Shown: piece by piece, positions 1 through 6,712 of the stretch
Numbering within the stretch: position 1 is the stretch's first letter
How the letters are laid out: each line of letters opens with the position of its first letter
Source: JAGOZV01 sp964346445
Lineage (GTDB): Bacteria; Patescibacteriota; Saccharimonadia; Saccharimonadales; Saccharimonadaceae
Length of the DNA: 21,250 nt
Reading direction: 5' to 3'
Assembly (NCBI GenBank): GCA_964346445.1
Contig: CAYFUI010000010.1
Location: 1-21,250 of the forward strand
Translations under genes and position numbers: made by a program
The notes under the pieces: generated by a model
What the model saw: only the letters and a program-made list of their open reading frames with translations
Database searches by the model: none
What the model was told of the DNA's origin: nothing

Positions 1-22
1 TTTTTTAAGAATACTCTATTTT

Positions 23-1093
23 CTAACGATACTGGTCTAAAACATTAATCACACTGGCAGTATCATCCTTACCATCAATAGACACCCAAAGGCCTTTACC
101 TGTTTCATGCAGCTGAACATCATGGCCGGCTTCACTAGCTTTAGCTGTTAAGTCATAAATTAGCTCAGAACCCGCGCCTTGTCCTGCCATATCTTCTGCC
201 CAGTTCCATGGGTAGGCGTAATCTTTTTCAGCTGGGCCAGCTACGTTAGGCATTTCCAAAGCCTCCCACGCATTTGTATCAAAATCCGTTTCCGCAGCAT
301 CATTAATGATAGGGGCAATTTCCGGAACATCATTAAAATACTCAGTGGAGGTAGATATATCTTCCCCCTGCACCGGCGCATTGGCACCTTCAGCTTCTGC
401 ACCACCGCTAAATAAACCAGCCACCCCCATTAAGGCTATAGCAGCTGCACCTGCTTTTTTATACCATGCACCACGACGCCGCTCGCCCTGGTCTTGCTCA
501 ATTCTTCTCGCTATATTCTCGGCCCGTCTTTGTGCCGCACGGTTTGAGCTTTGCTCTATGGTGGAAGCCTTAGGACGATGCGCCTCCACATTAGAGGACC
601 TTACTGATGTCTGTGCTTCATTTGCCGCTTCATGTGTACCAGCTGCCACTTTCTCCTCTTCCTCTGGGAGTTCTGGCATTTCAACGTACTTACCAGCTGG
701 CAACACCTCTTCGGCTTGCGGTGAAATAAAGTTACCGCCACCACCAATACGTTTACCATCTTCATGAATGTCTATCGGCCTCCTTAGAGCTGCATTAGGT
801 GTTTGTTGCGTTTCGCCCAGCACCAAAGACAGACCCACTCGCCCCATATTTTTTATAATTCTATATTTCTCTTCATAGGACAGAGCCTCATTAGACTCGA
901 CTGCTTCTCTTGCTAATTCTTCTGGTACAAACTTACCACTGACATCTGTCTCGGCGTGGTTTTTCTTCAAAAATGCGGCACCACCGCCACCCTCCTCTTG
1001 CATTCGTACAACATTGCCCTCACCTTTTTCAACTAAGATTGTCGGCATCTCTTGTTGTGCCTCTTGGGCGCCGGTTGGAAATTTTTCGCTCAT
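23..1093 (-). CDS. Hypothetical acidic single-pass membrane protein (MSE-type orphan)
   Basis: I do not recognise this family. The ATG at 1093 is preferred over an upstream GTG (1138) because an AAGGA Shine-Dalgarno lies 7 nt before it and the upstream codons overlap the promoter. The protein would be 356 aa. Residues 1-210 are acidic and Gly/Ala-rich low-complexity sequence (a GGGG run near 36, a GGGG run near 117, an EEEE run near 144). A basic stretch (RRRGAWYKK, about 206-213) precedes one hydrophobic Ala/Gly-rich segment at about 214-230. About 125 acidic residues follow. The basic flank suggests the N-terminal part stays inside and the tail outside, which is inference. It has its own promoter at 1129-1157. 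It starts with Met-Ser-Glu-Lys, like the gene ending at 13895, and shares that gene's leader type. Reading frame is sure; function unknown. Confidence 0.7.
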   Translation of the reverse strand: MSEKFPTGAQEAQQEMPTILVEKGEGNVVRMQEEGGGGAAFLKKNHAETDVSGKFVPEELAREAVESNEALSYEEKYRIIKNMGRVGLSLVLGETQQTPNAALRRPIDIHEDGKRIGGGGNFISPQAEEVLPAGKYVEMPELPEEEEKVAAGTHEAANEAQTSVRSSNVEAHRPKASTIEQSSNRAAQRRAENIARRIEQDQGERRRGAWYKKAGAAAIALMGVAGLFSGGAEAEGANAPVQGEDISTSTEYFNDVPEIAPIINDAAETDFDTNAWEALEMPNVAGPAEKDYAYPWNWAEDMAGQGAGSELIYDLTAKASEAGHDVQLHETGKGLWVSIDGKDDTASVINVLDQYR

Positions 1094-1128
1094 ATTGTCC
1101 TTTTTTGTTTTTATTGTGTTATATACAA

Positions 1129-1157
1129 ATACTAACACAAACTAGCTAAAAAGTCAA
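1129..1157 (-). promoter_or_regulatory. Sigma70-type promoter for the 23-1093 gene
   Basis: On the minus strand TTGACT (1152-1157) is followed by a 17-nt spacer and TAGTAT (1129-1134). The leader is about 30 nt, with an A-rich tract ending in the Shine-Dalgarno AAGGA. The TTGTGT just before the -10 and the TTGTATATAA just after it recur at the promoter of the gene ending at 13895. Confidence 0.6.
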
Positions 1158-1184
1158 TACTATGTTGGTATATTACATATAGCC

Positions 1185-1835
1185 TCACTTAGCAAACAAG
1201 GCGGCACCATGTAGATAGAATATCAACCCTATTATAGTGACTATAATTATTGCCATGGTTAAGCGGTCATAATTGCCATTAATATACTTTAAGGCACTCT
1301 CTTGATGCTTCTTAGGGAGAAACAAATTATTCTCCCTGATATTATACCTAAGCATAGCAAAGAAGATGACGATCATCGCTATGTAGAGCAGGAAGCACCA
1401 TGGGCAAACCACATGAATGATGAACAAGCTGGCATAAAGCAAAGCAAAAGCCACTATTAACCCAACCGCGTAGCCAAGCTGCGCAATAAACATAAACAAC
1501 CTAGGAAATACCGTCCCCATTAAGGCGGCTACGGCAATAGTTATTACTACTGGCATGGCCATCATGCCAAAAAAAGAATTAGGAATGCCGCCAACAAAAG
1601 AGGCGATGGGATGAAGGGCTACGCTAGCACAATTAATAGCATCGTTAACACTGCAAGATAAAACAGCGTCAGGATTTTTAGCCAACACTAGTGCCTGTAC
1701 CGACAGCTCGAATGAAGCTAAAAGCCCGGCCAACCCCCCTACTAACATTGTCCCAAATATCCAATAGTTATCTTGCTTTTGCCGCTGCGTCTTAAGTTTC
1801 TTTTTATTAAATATTTTTTTAATTTTCGTTATCAT
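1185..1835 (-). CDS. Vitamin K epoxide reductase (VKOR) family membrane protein
   Basis: Bacterial VKOR homologues reoxidise disulfide-forming partners and pass electrons to quinone, replacing DsbB. The signature is present: a loop cysteine pair C61 and C69 (SCSVNDAINC), a GIPNSFFG stretch after it, and the quinone-side CPWC at 144-147 in a transmembrane segment. At least four hydrophobic helices are visible (about 26-50, 88-110, 113-142, 146-163) plus a C-terminal one (192-213). I chose the ATG at 1835, giving 216 aa, because it has a GAGG about 9 nt upstream; the frame stays open further but only into the upstream gene. The start overlaps the end of the thioredoxin-like gene by 17 bp, so the two are probably translationally coupled. 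Basic residues (KKIFNKKKLK) precede the first helix. Stop codon is TGA. A role in exported-protein disulfide formation is family knowledge applied here. Confidence 0.88.
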   Translation of the reverse strand: MITKIKKIFNKKKLKTQRQKQDNYWIFGTMLVGGLAGLLASFELSVQALVLAKNPDAVLSCSVNDAINCASVALHPIASFVGGIPNSFFGMMAMPVVITIAVAALMGTVFPRLFMFIAQLGYAVGLIVAFALLYASLFIIHVVCPWCFLLYIAMIVIFFAMLRYNIRENNLFLPKKHQESALKYINGNYDRLTMAIIIVTIIGLIFYLHGAALFAK

Positions 1836-2085
1836 AGTAGGAAACCTCGTCCATAACAGGCAGCACTGTGCCATTCCACTGCTTCAGTACAGAACCACCC
1901 TCGGACAAAGCAAGAATAGTTGGATATTCAACTACGTCATATGCCCGGCAAAAAGATGCGCCCTCGGCTGTTTCAGGATTAACCACCTGCACTGTTCGTC
2001 CTACTCTTCGCTCATAGTCGTGTATATATTCTTCCACTTGCCTGGAGTAGTCACGCATATTTGGGTAAACAAAAACTATTGGCAC
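1819..2085 (-). CDS. Thioredoxin-like fold protein lacking the CxxC active site
   Basis: An 88-aa protein starting at GTG (2085), with AAGGAGG about 5 nt upstream. The pattern beta-strand VFVYP, helix, strand VQVVNPE, then EYPTILAL with the thioredoxin cis-proline (P55), supports a thioredoxin-like fold. The usual N-terminal CxxC is absent: the strand runs straight into YPNMRDYS, and the only cysteine is C46, nine residues before the cis-Pro. It therefore cannot act as a standard dithiol oxidoreductase. It overlaps the VKOR gene and follows nrdR by 9 bp. It may be a redox-inactive partner or a single-Cys adaptor for VKOR; that is inference from the coupling. No signal peptide is visible, so its compartment is unclear. 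Fold assignment is moderately confident, function is not known. Confidence 0.65.
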   Translation of the reverse strand: MPIVFVYPNMRDYSRQVEEYIHDYERRVGRTVQVVNPETAEGASFCRAYDVVEYPTILALSEGGSVLKQWNGTVLPVMDEVSYYDNEN

Positions 2086-2094
2086 AGGTCCTCC

Positions 2095-2535
2095 TTATTT
2101 TTTTTGCTCTTGTAGAGTTTTTACAAAGTCTTCTAAAGTTTTAAATTCATGGTACACACTAGCAAAGCGGACATAAGCTACCTCATTACACATAGCAAGC
2201 TCAGCCAGGACAAGATCCCCAATCTGCTTAGATGATATCTCAGTTTCACCGAGCTCATAAAGCTTGTCTTCTACTGAACTAATGATAGTTTCTATCTCAT
2301 CTTCTGTTGAAAAGAACTTCCCGACAGACTTGTCAACCGCTGCGGTTAATTTATCGCGGTCAAACAGTTCCCGGGTGCCGCTTTTTTTAATCACGGCCAA
2401 GTTTGGCTTTTCAACACGCTCATAGGTGGTGAAACGTACCCCTTCTGGCGTTTCTCGGCGACGACGGATTGTTTGACCATCAGCACCTTCTCTGGACTCT
2501 ATTACCCGGCTATTACTAAGGTCGAAGCGCACCAT
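2095..2535 (-). CDS. nrdR: NrdR-family transcriptional repressor without the zinc ribbon cysteines
   Basis: NrdR normally represses ribonucleotide reductase genes by binding NrdR boxes through an N-terminal zinc ribbon, with nucleotide sensing by an ATP-cone. The 146-aa protein keeps the family frame: VIESR, the tetra-arginine RRRR, RFTTYE, the ATP-cone start (VIKKSGTRELFDRDKL) and the ending VAYVRFASVYHEF. All four zinc-binding cysteines are missing: the N-terminus reads MVRFDLSNSRVIESR where the family has MxCPxC, and RRRRETPEGVRFTTYE replaces the second CxxC. The only Cys is near residue 115, in the ATP-cone. The start is firm: the ftsZ TGA lies in frame four codons upstream, so no cysteine-bearing extension is possible. 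There is no good Shine-Dalgarno, so it may be coupled to ftsZ (9-bp gap). Family assignment is confident; DNA binding is doubtful or different. Confidence 0.85.
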   Translation of the reverse strand: MVRFDLSNSRVIESREGADGQTIRRRRETPEGVRFTTYERVEKPNLAVIKKSGTRELFDRDKLTAAVDKSVGKFFSTEDEIETIISSVEDKLYELGETEISSKQIGDLVLAELAMCNEVAYVRFASVYHEFKTLEDFVKTLQEQKK

Positions 2536-2544
2536 TATAAGTAA

Positions 2545-3732
2545 TCAGTCTTTCTTTTTCTTACGTCGCCTTAAGAAGGCAGGCGTATCGCTTTCGTCTT
2601 CTTCCTCTGGCTGCGCCCAAATATTCTCAGGCTGCGTATCATCACTAAAATCTTCCTTAGCCTCTGCCTGGTCAAGGTTCAAGTCTATAGTGCTTACCTC
2701 GTCTTCGGTCACCTCACCATAGCTACTTTCGGGAACTTCTTCAGCATTATCCCCCTCAGCCTGTTCAAAGAAATACGCTGAGTCAAAGCCAGTAGCAATT
2801 ACGGTAATGACAATCTCGTCTTCCATGTCCGGCTTTAAGGTTGCACCAAATATAATATTTGCATCTGGCGAAACCGCGCCGGTAATAATTTCAGCTGCCT
2901 CTTGGATTTCACTCATGCTCATGTCATAGCCACCGGTGACACTAAAGAGGACGCCTTTAGCCCCATCTATGGATACTTCAATTAAAGGTGATTCAATAGC
3001 CTGTTGCGCCGCTAGCACCGCCCGATTGTCACCGCTAGCACGCCCAATTCCCATTAACGCAGAACCTGCATTACTAATAATGGCCTTAACATCGGCAAAG
3101 TCTAGGTTAATAAGACCATGTTCTGTTATCAGCTCAGAGATTCCTTGTACACCCTGCCGTAAAACATCATCAGCAATCTTAAAAGTTTCTAAAAGAGGCG
3201 TGCGTTTATCGATGGTGTGAAGAAGGCGGTCATTAGGAATTGTAATTAATGTATCCACGTTTCGGCCCAAATTTAGAATCGCCGTATCGGCATTTTGCCG
3301 GCGTCTTTCGCCCTCAAAGCTAAATGGGCGTGTAGCTACACCAATTACTAGTATACCCATCTCTCTAGCGATTTCTGCCACTACATAACCTGCGCCAGAT
3401 CCGGTACCACCACCAGCTCCAATGGTTACAAAGATTAAATCGGCACCCTGAAGAGCCTCTTTAATTTCCTCGCGCGACTCTTTAGCCGCTGCCTCTCCTA
3501 CACTTGGATCGGCCCCAGCCCCTAAACCACGCGTGGTCTCACCGCCAATATGTAACTTAACATCGGCTTCGCTATTATGAAGCGCTTGGGCATCAGTATT
3601 GACGGCAATAAATTGAACACCATTTAAGCCGGCCTCTTTCATACGGTTAACTGCCGCACCACCGGCACCACCAACACCGACCACTTTTATACTGGCAAAT
3701 GTCTGAATATCACTTGGTTGTATTTCTGGCAT
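2545..3732 (-). CDS. ftsZ: Cell division protein FtsZ
   Basis: Tubulin-like GTPase that forms the cytoplasmic Z-ring. The 395-aa product has the N-terminal nucleotide fold (VVGVGGAGGAAVNRM), the tubulin signature GGGTGSG at residues 107-113, and the T7 synergy loop NLDFADV at 209-215. An acidic variable linker spans about 328-380, and the C-terminal peptide TPAFLRR precedes a very basic tail (RRRKKKKD). The peptide resembles the usual (I/D)xPxFLR site that binds FtsA, SepF or other partners, which fits ftsA just upstream. The ATG at 3732 has GAGGGG about 8 nt upstream. Stop is TGA. A TGA-TATAAT extended -10 lies in the 45-bp gap to ftsA, so ftsZ may be transcribed on its own as well as with ftsA. 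nrdR follows after 9 bp. Confidence 0.97.
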   Translation of the reverse strand: MPEIQPSDIQTFASIKVVGVGGAGGAAVNRMKEAGLNGVQFIAVNTDAQALHNSEADVKLHIGGETTRGLGAGADPSVGEAAAKESREEIKEALQGADLIFVTIGAGGGTGSGAGYVVAEIAREMGILVIGVATRPFSFEGERRRQNADTAILNLGRNVDTLITIPNDRLLHTIDKRTPLLETFKIADDVLRQGVQGISELITEHGLINLDFADVKAIISNAGSALMGIGRASGDNRAVLAAQQAIESPLIEVSIDGAKGVLFSVTGGYDMSMSEIQEAAEIITGAVSPDANIIFGATLKPDMEDEIVITVIATGFDSAYFFEQAEGDNAEEVPESSYGEVTEDEVSTIDLNLDQAEAKEDFSDDTQPENIWAQPEEEDESDTPAFLRRRKKKKD

Positions 3733-3766
3733 CTATGAACCCCTCTATTCTAAATCCTTTTTTACT

Positions 3767-3775
3767 ATTATATCA
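3767..3775 (-). promoter_or_regulatory. Possible extended -10 promoter for ftsZ
   Basis: The minus strand reads TGATATAAT in the ftsA-ftsZ gap: a perfect TATAAT (3767-3772) with the TGn extension. No good -35 hexamer is found 17 nt upstream. The transcript would have a leader of about 28 nt carrying the ftsZ GAGGGG site. Confidence 0.4.
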
Positions 3776-3777
3776 AA

Positions 3778-5010
3778 TTATAACCCAATTTTTTTCTTAA
3801 ACTTACTCAAGAAGCCCCTAGCGGCTGCCGGTGCACCGCCACCGCTGATAGGTGTAGCACGCCCAGAAGCGTCTTTGTCTAGCAACATAAGCCCAAAAGC
3901 GCTAGCATACTCAGGCGTGGTGTACTCTTCGGTAATCCCATTATACTCTGGTACCACACCTATGCGTGAAGCTAGGCCTAAGTATTCCTTGGCGTAGTCG
4001 GCTAACCCTTTTAGTTCTGCGGTGCCACCTACTATTACCACCCCACTAGGAAGACGGCCGGCCCTGCCGGCTTTTTTGAGCTCTTTTTGTATATGCTCAA
4101 ACAGCTCGTCAAGCCTAGCCTCTACTATTTCGTCGATATCTTTAGTCTGAAAAGTGAGCACCTCTTCACCGTCTTTCATTCCAACACCAGTGTTCTCTTT
4201 ACGTTTAAGTGCGCTGGCATGCTCTAATTTCACCTTTTCAGCAACTTCAGGGTCGGTTTTTAGACCAATGGCTAAGTCATTAGTAATGTTAATGCCGCCA
4301 ATAGGGATAACCCCAACAAACTGGAGGTCTCCCTCTTCATAAACCACTACATTTGTGGTTGATCCACCTATATCTATTAAAGCTACGCCATTTTCTTTTT
4401 GGGATTCCGTTAGGACGGCTTCCGCAGCTGCAATGCCAGCAACCGCTATACTATTTGGTTGAACTTGCACCCCGTGAGCCATTTTTTCTAAATTATCTAA
4501 ATAAGGTGCGAGTGAAGAAACCACATGCCCGCTCACCTCAAGCCTAGTACCCGTCATCCCCAGAGGGTTTCTAATTCCATCTTGACCATCTAATTTATAA
4601 GCATGAGGAATCATGGTGAGAATTTTCCTATTAGCCGGTATCTTCCCCATTGTAGCGACCTCTTTTAGGCGGGCTGTATCTTCGGTGGTGATTTCATGGT
4701 CTATATTGCCAGCTGCTATCATGCCATCAGCTTTGGTTGTTAAAATGTGTGCACCATTAATACTAAGAGTGGCATCTTCAATTTTATGTCCACTCACCTC
4801 TTCTACCCGGCCTAAAGCAACATCTACTGCCTGGGCTGGTCCATCTAAATTAACAACTACACCCTTTCGCATACCGGCCGTCGGTTCTTTAGCAACGCCA
4901 ACAACTGTTATGTTAGGTACATTATTGTCATACTTAACATGACCTACGACAACTTTTACGCTAGTTGTCCCTACATCTATCCCTACAGCATATTTAGGAT
5001 CTTCTTGCAT
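3778..5010 (-). CDS. ftsA: Cell division protein FtsA
   Basis: Actin-like ATPase that tethers FtsZ filaments to the membrane. The actin-fold motifs are visible: phosphate-1 YAVGIDVGTTSVKVVVG at about 7-23, phosphate-2 ALIDIGGSTTNVVVYEEG near 210-227, and the adenosine-side VVIVGGTAELKGL near 328-340. The C-terminus (ARGFLSKFKKKIGL) is a short basic amphipathic helix, as expected for membrane targeting. I chose the ATG at 5010 (410 aa). An upstream in-frame start at 5046 would lie on the -35 element and add 12 residues unlike the family. No Shine-Dalgarno precedes 5010, and TATAAT ends exactly 6 nt before the ATG, so the mRNA from this promoter should be leaderless. map lies 65 bp upstream, ftsZ 45 bp downstream. 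Confidence 0.95.
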   Translation of the reverse strand: MQEDPKYAVGIDVGTTSVKVVVGHVKYDNNVPNITVVGVAKEPTAGMRKGVVVNLDGPAQAVDVALGRVEEVSGHKIEDATLSINGAHILTTKADGMIAAGNIDHEITTEDTARLKEVATMGKIPANRKILTMIPHAYKLDGQDGIRNPLGMTGTRLEVSGHVVSSLAPYLDNLEKMAHGVQVQPNSIAVAGIAAAEAVLTESQKENGVALIDIGGSTTNVVVYEEGDLQFVGVIPIGGINITNDLAIGLKTDPEVAEKVKLEHASALKRKENTGVGMKDGEEVLTFQTKDIDEIVEARLDELFEHIQKELKKAGRAGRLPSGVVIVGGTAELKGLADYAKEYLGLASRIGVVPEYNGITEEYTTPEYASAFGLMLLDKDASGRATPISGGGAPAAARGFLSKFKKKIGL

Positions 5011-5016
5011 AATGCT

Positions 5017-5046
5017 ATTATACAGGTTATGTCTAAGCTTTTGCAA
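5017..5046 (-). promoter_or_regulatory. ftsA promoter predicting a leaderless mRNA
   Basis: On the minus strand TTGCAA (5041-5046), an 18-nt spacer and a perfect TATAAT (5017-5022) are followed by AGCATT and then the ATG. The usual start 6-7 nt after the -10 falls on the initiation codon itself. The same AGCATT-ATG context follows the -10 of the ROK kinase gene at 18888. Confidence 0.65.
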
Positions 5047-5075
5047 GGGAGATCACCGCTTAGATGGTCATGTAA

Positions 5076-5831
5076 TTAATCTAATTTAGTTAAAATTTCA
5101 TAGCCACTAGGTGTAATTAAAACAGTGTGCTCAAAATGCGCGCTCAGGGTGTTGTCTGCACTAAAAATGGTCCAGCCATCGTCTTTATCCTCTTTAACGA
5201 AACCCTTCCCTAAAGTAGCCATCGGCTCAATAGCTATAGTGTCGCCGGCCTGCAGCACCTCACCAGTGCCTTTCTTGCCAAAATTAGGAATATTTGGCGG
5301 CATATGCATAGCTTGGCCGATTCCGTGGCCTACTAGCTCTACTACAACCCCTAACTTACCGGCTTTTAGAACTTTTTCGATAGCCGCTCCTATGTCGCCA
5401 GTTTTAGTGCCAGCACCATTTATACTTTCTATTCCTGCATATAAACTTTTTTCGGTCACTTTTAATAGATGCTTGGCAGCGCCTTTAGGCTCTGTACCAA
5501 CCACCATAGTAAAAGCAGAGTCCACCATCATGCCATCGTAGCCAATAACCATATCAAAACTTGCAACGTCTCCTTTTTTAAAGGCCCTCCCTGTTGGCAC
5601 GCCATGAACTAGCTCATCATTAACGCTTATACAGATAACACCTGGGAAATTAGGCACCGGCTCTAGATAACTTGGGCTCGCACCATAACTAATAATTTCT
5701 TTTTTAGCCCAATTATTGAGATCAATCTCAGTCATGCCAGGTTGAACATATTTTTTTAAATCTTTAAAAATAGTGGCTAATATCTTGCCACCTTCTCTCA
5801 TTGCATCAATTTGTTGAGGCGTTTTTTTCAT
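5076..5831 (-). CDS. map: Methionine aminopeptidase, type I
   Basis: Removes the N-terminal Met from new proteins in the cytoplasm. All the expected catalytic and metal-binding residues of the pita-bread fold can be placed: H76 (LVHGVP), D93 (SFD), D104 (MVDSAF), H169 (GHGIG), H176 (MHMPP), E202 (IEPM) and E234 (HFEH). The length of 251 aa is normal for type Ia without a zinc-finger extension. The ATG at 5831 has AGGAGG about 11 nt upstream; GGTGA lies closer and may also serve. It sits between adk and ftsA on the same strand. With def and fmt at 11471-12938 the window carries the full initiator-Met processing set. Confidence 0.97.
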   Translation of the reverse strand: MKKTPQQIDAMREGGKILATIFKDLKKYVQPGMTEIDLNNWAKKEIISYGASPSYLEPVPNFPGVICISVNDELVHGVPTGRAFKKGDVASFDMVIGYDGMMVDSAFTMVVGTEPKGAAKHLLKVTEKSLYAGIESINGAGTKTGDIGAAIEKVLKAGKLGVVVELVGHGIGQAMHMPPNIPNFGKKGTGEVLQAGDTIAIEPMATLGKGFVKEDKDDGWTIFSADNTLSAHFEHTVLITPSGYEILTKLD

Positions 5832-5880
5832 ACTTCACCAATCCTCCTCTTAGGCTTCTATAGAAATAGATTACAATTCT

Positions 5881-6435
5881 TTATTTGACTGAAACTAAAC
5901 CATGAGCGTCTAGCTCTTCCACCACCCTGTCGTGTACCTGACCAACCGTCCCTACACCATCTATATGGGCAATATTTATATTTTTATCGTTAAAATAGCT
6001 GAGAACCGGGTACATAACTTTACGATATAAGCGTAGGCGTTCGTCAATTGCCTCGGGTGTGTCGTCCACTCGTCCACGAATAGTTAAGCGCTTAATTAGT
6101 TCTGAACGTGGCACCTCTAAGACTATAACAAGAGTGATGCTACGACCATATTCGGGAGCATGTTCCACCAACCACTCAGCTTGCTCTAATTGTCGTGGAT
6201 AACCATCCAGAATGATATTAGGTACGTTCTCTGCTTTAGAAAGAGCCTCAGCTATTAACTTATTTGTTTCCGTAAATGGCACTAACTTGCCGGTGCTCAT
6301 TATTTTATGAAGCTCTTCACTTTTGCTATCGCGCAGCAGCTGCCCAGCGCTTAGCCAGCGCCAACCATTACGGGCAGCTAGAAGCTGCCCTTGAACACTT
6401 TTTCCTGCTCCAGCGGGTCCAAAGAAAACGATCAT
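5881..6435 (-). CDS. adk: Adenylate kinase (short, no long LID insert)
   Basis: Catalyses ATP + AMP = 2 ADP. Visible motifs: the P-loop GPAGAGKS at 6-13, the NMP-binding region (LSAGQLLR, then STGKLVP), DGYPRQ at 77-82, and the LID/arginine region TIRGRVDDTPEAIDERL. At 184 aa it is the short form without the zinc or long LID insertion. The usual Asp in the S(T/A)GDxLR motif is Gln here (SAGQLLR), a modest departure that leaves some chance that a different nucleoside monophosphate is the preferred substrate. The ATG at 6435 lies 12 bp after the rpsU stop with a weak ribosome site. Classical operons place adk beside map, as here. Confidence 0.9.
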   Translation of the reverse strand: MIVFFGPAGAGKSVQGQLLAARNGWRWLSAGQLLRDSKSEELHKIMSTGKLVPFTETNKLIAEALSKAENVPNIILDGYPRQLEQAEWLVEHAPEYGRSITLVIVLEVPRSELIKRLTIRGRVDDTPEAIDERLRLYRKVMYPVLSYFNDKNINIAHIDGVGTVGQVHDRVVEELDAHGLVSVK

Positions 6436-6447
6436 CGGTTATTTAAA

Positions 6448-6663
6448 TTAACGAACACCCATTCTAGCGTTTGCTAATTTTTCCGCCTTTCTTTCTCTCC
6501 TTATAATAGCCTTTTTTCGTCTTTCGGTTTTACTAATAGGTTTACTAAAACGCATTGAGCCTTTTGCATTAGCTACTACACCACTTTGTAGCACCTTTCG
6601 ATTGAAGCGGCGAATAATATTTTCGTTAGCTTCATTTTCATGTTTTCTTGTTACTTCTACCAT
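6448..6663 (-). CDS. rpsU: 30S ribosomal protein bS21
   Basis: A 71-aa, very basic small-subunit protein. It has the family layout: an N-terminal VEVTRKHENEANENIIRRF (like the usual VxVxxxE..E.ALRRFKR start), then KVLQSGVVANAK, then a Lys/Arg-rich tail with ERRKKAIIRRERK. bS21 sits near the anti-Shine-Dalgarno region of 16S rRNA and affects initiation. It heads the rpsU-adk-map run. Its promoter lies only 10 nt before the ATG and there is no ribosome site, so the message is nearly leaderless. That is notable for a protein that acts in Shine-Dalgarno recognition. Confidence 0.93.
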   Translation of the reverse strand: MVEVTRKHENEANENIIRRFNRKVLQSGVVANAKGSMRFSKPISKTERRKKAIIRRERKAEKLANARMGVR

Positions 6664-6673
6664 ATCGCTAGTT

Positions 6674-6702
6674 ATTGTACCAGATTACACACCTCATGGC
6701 AA
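6674..6702 (-). promoter_or_regulatory. rpsU promoter, near-leaderless
   Basis: On the minus strand TTGCCA (6697-6702), a 17-nt spacer and TACAAT (6674-6679), with a TGG extension in front of the -10. Ten nucleotides separate the -10 from the ATG, so the 5' leader should be only about 3-4 nt. Confidence 0.65.
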
Positions 6703-6712
6703 GACTGCAGCG

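Noticed and set aside
2545..2547. Use of TGA as a sense codon (code 25)
   Set aside because: TGA ends ftsZ and the VKOR gene at sensible places, and no gene contains in-frame TGA, so the standard bacterial code fits.
2936..3220. 94-aa open frame on + opposite ftsZ
   Set aside because: It is antisense to a conserved part of ftsZ, has no ribosome site or family resemblance.
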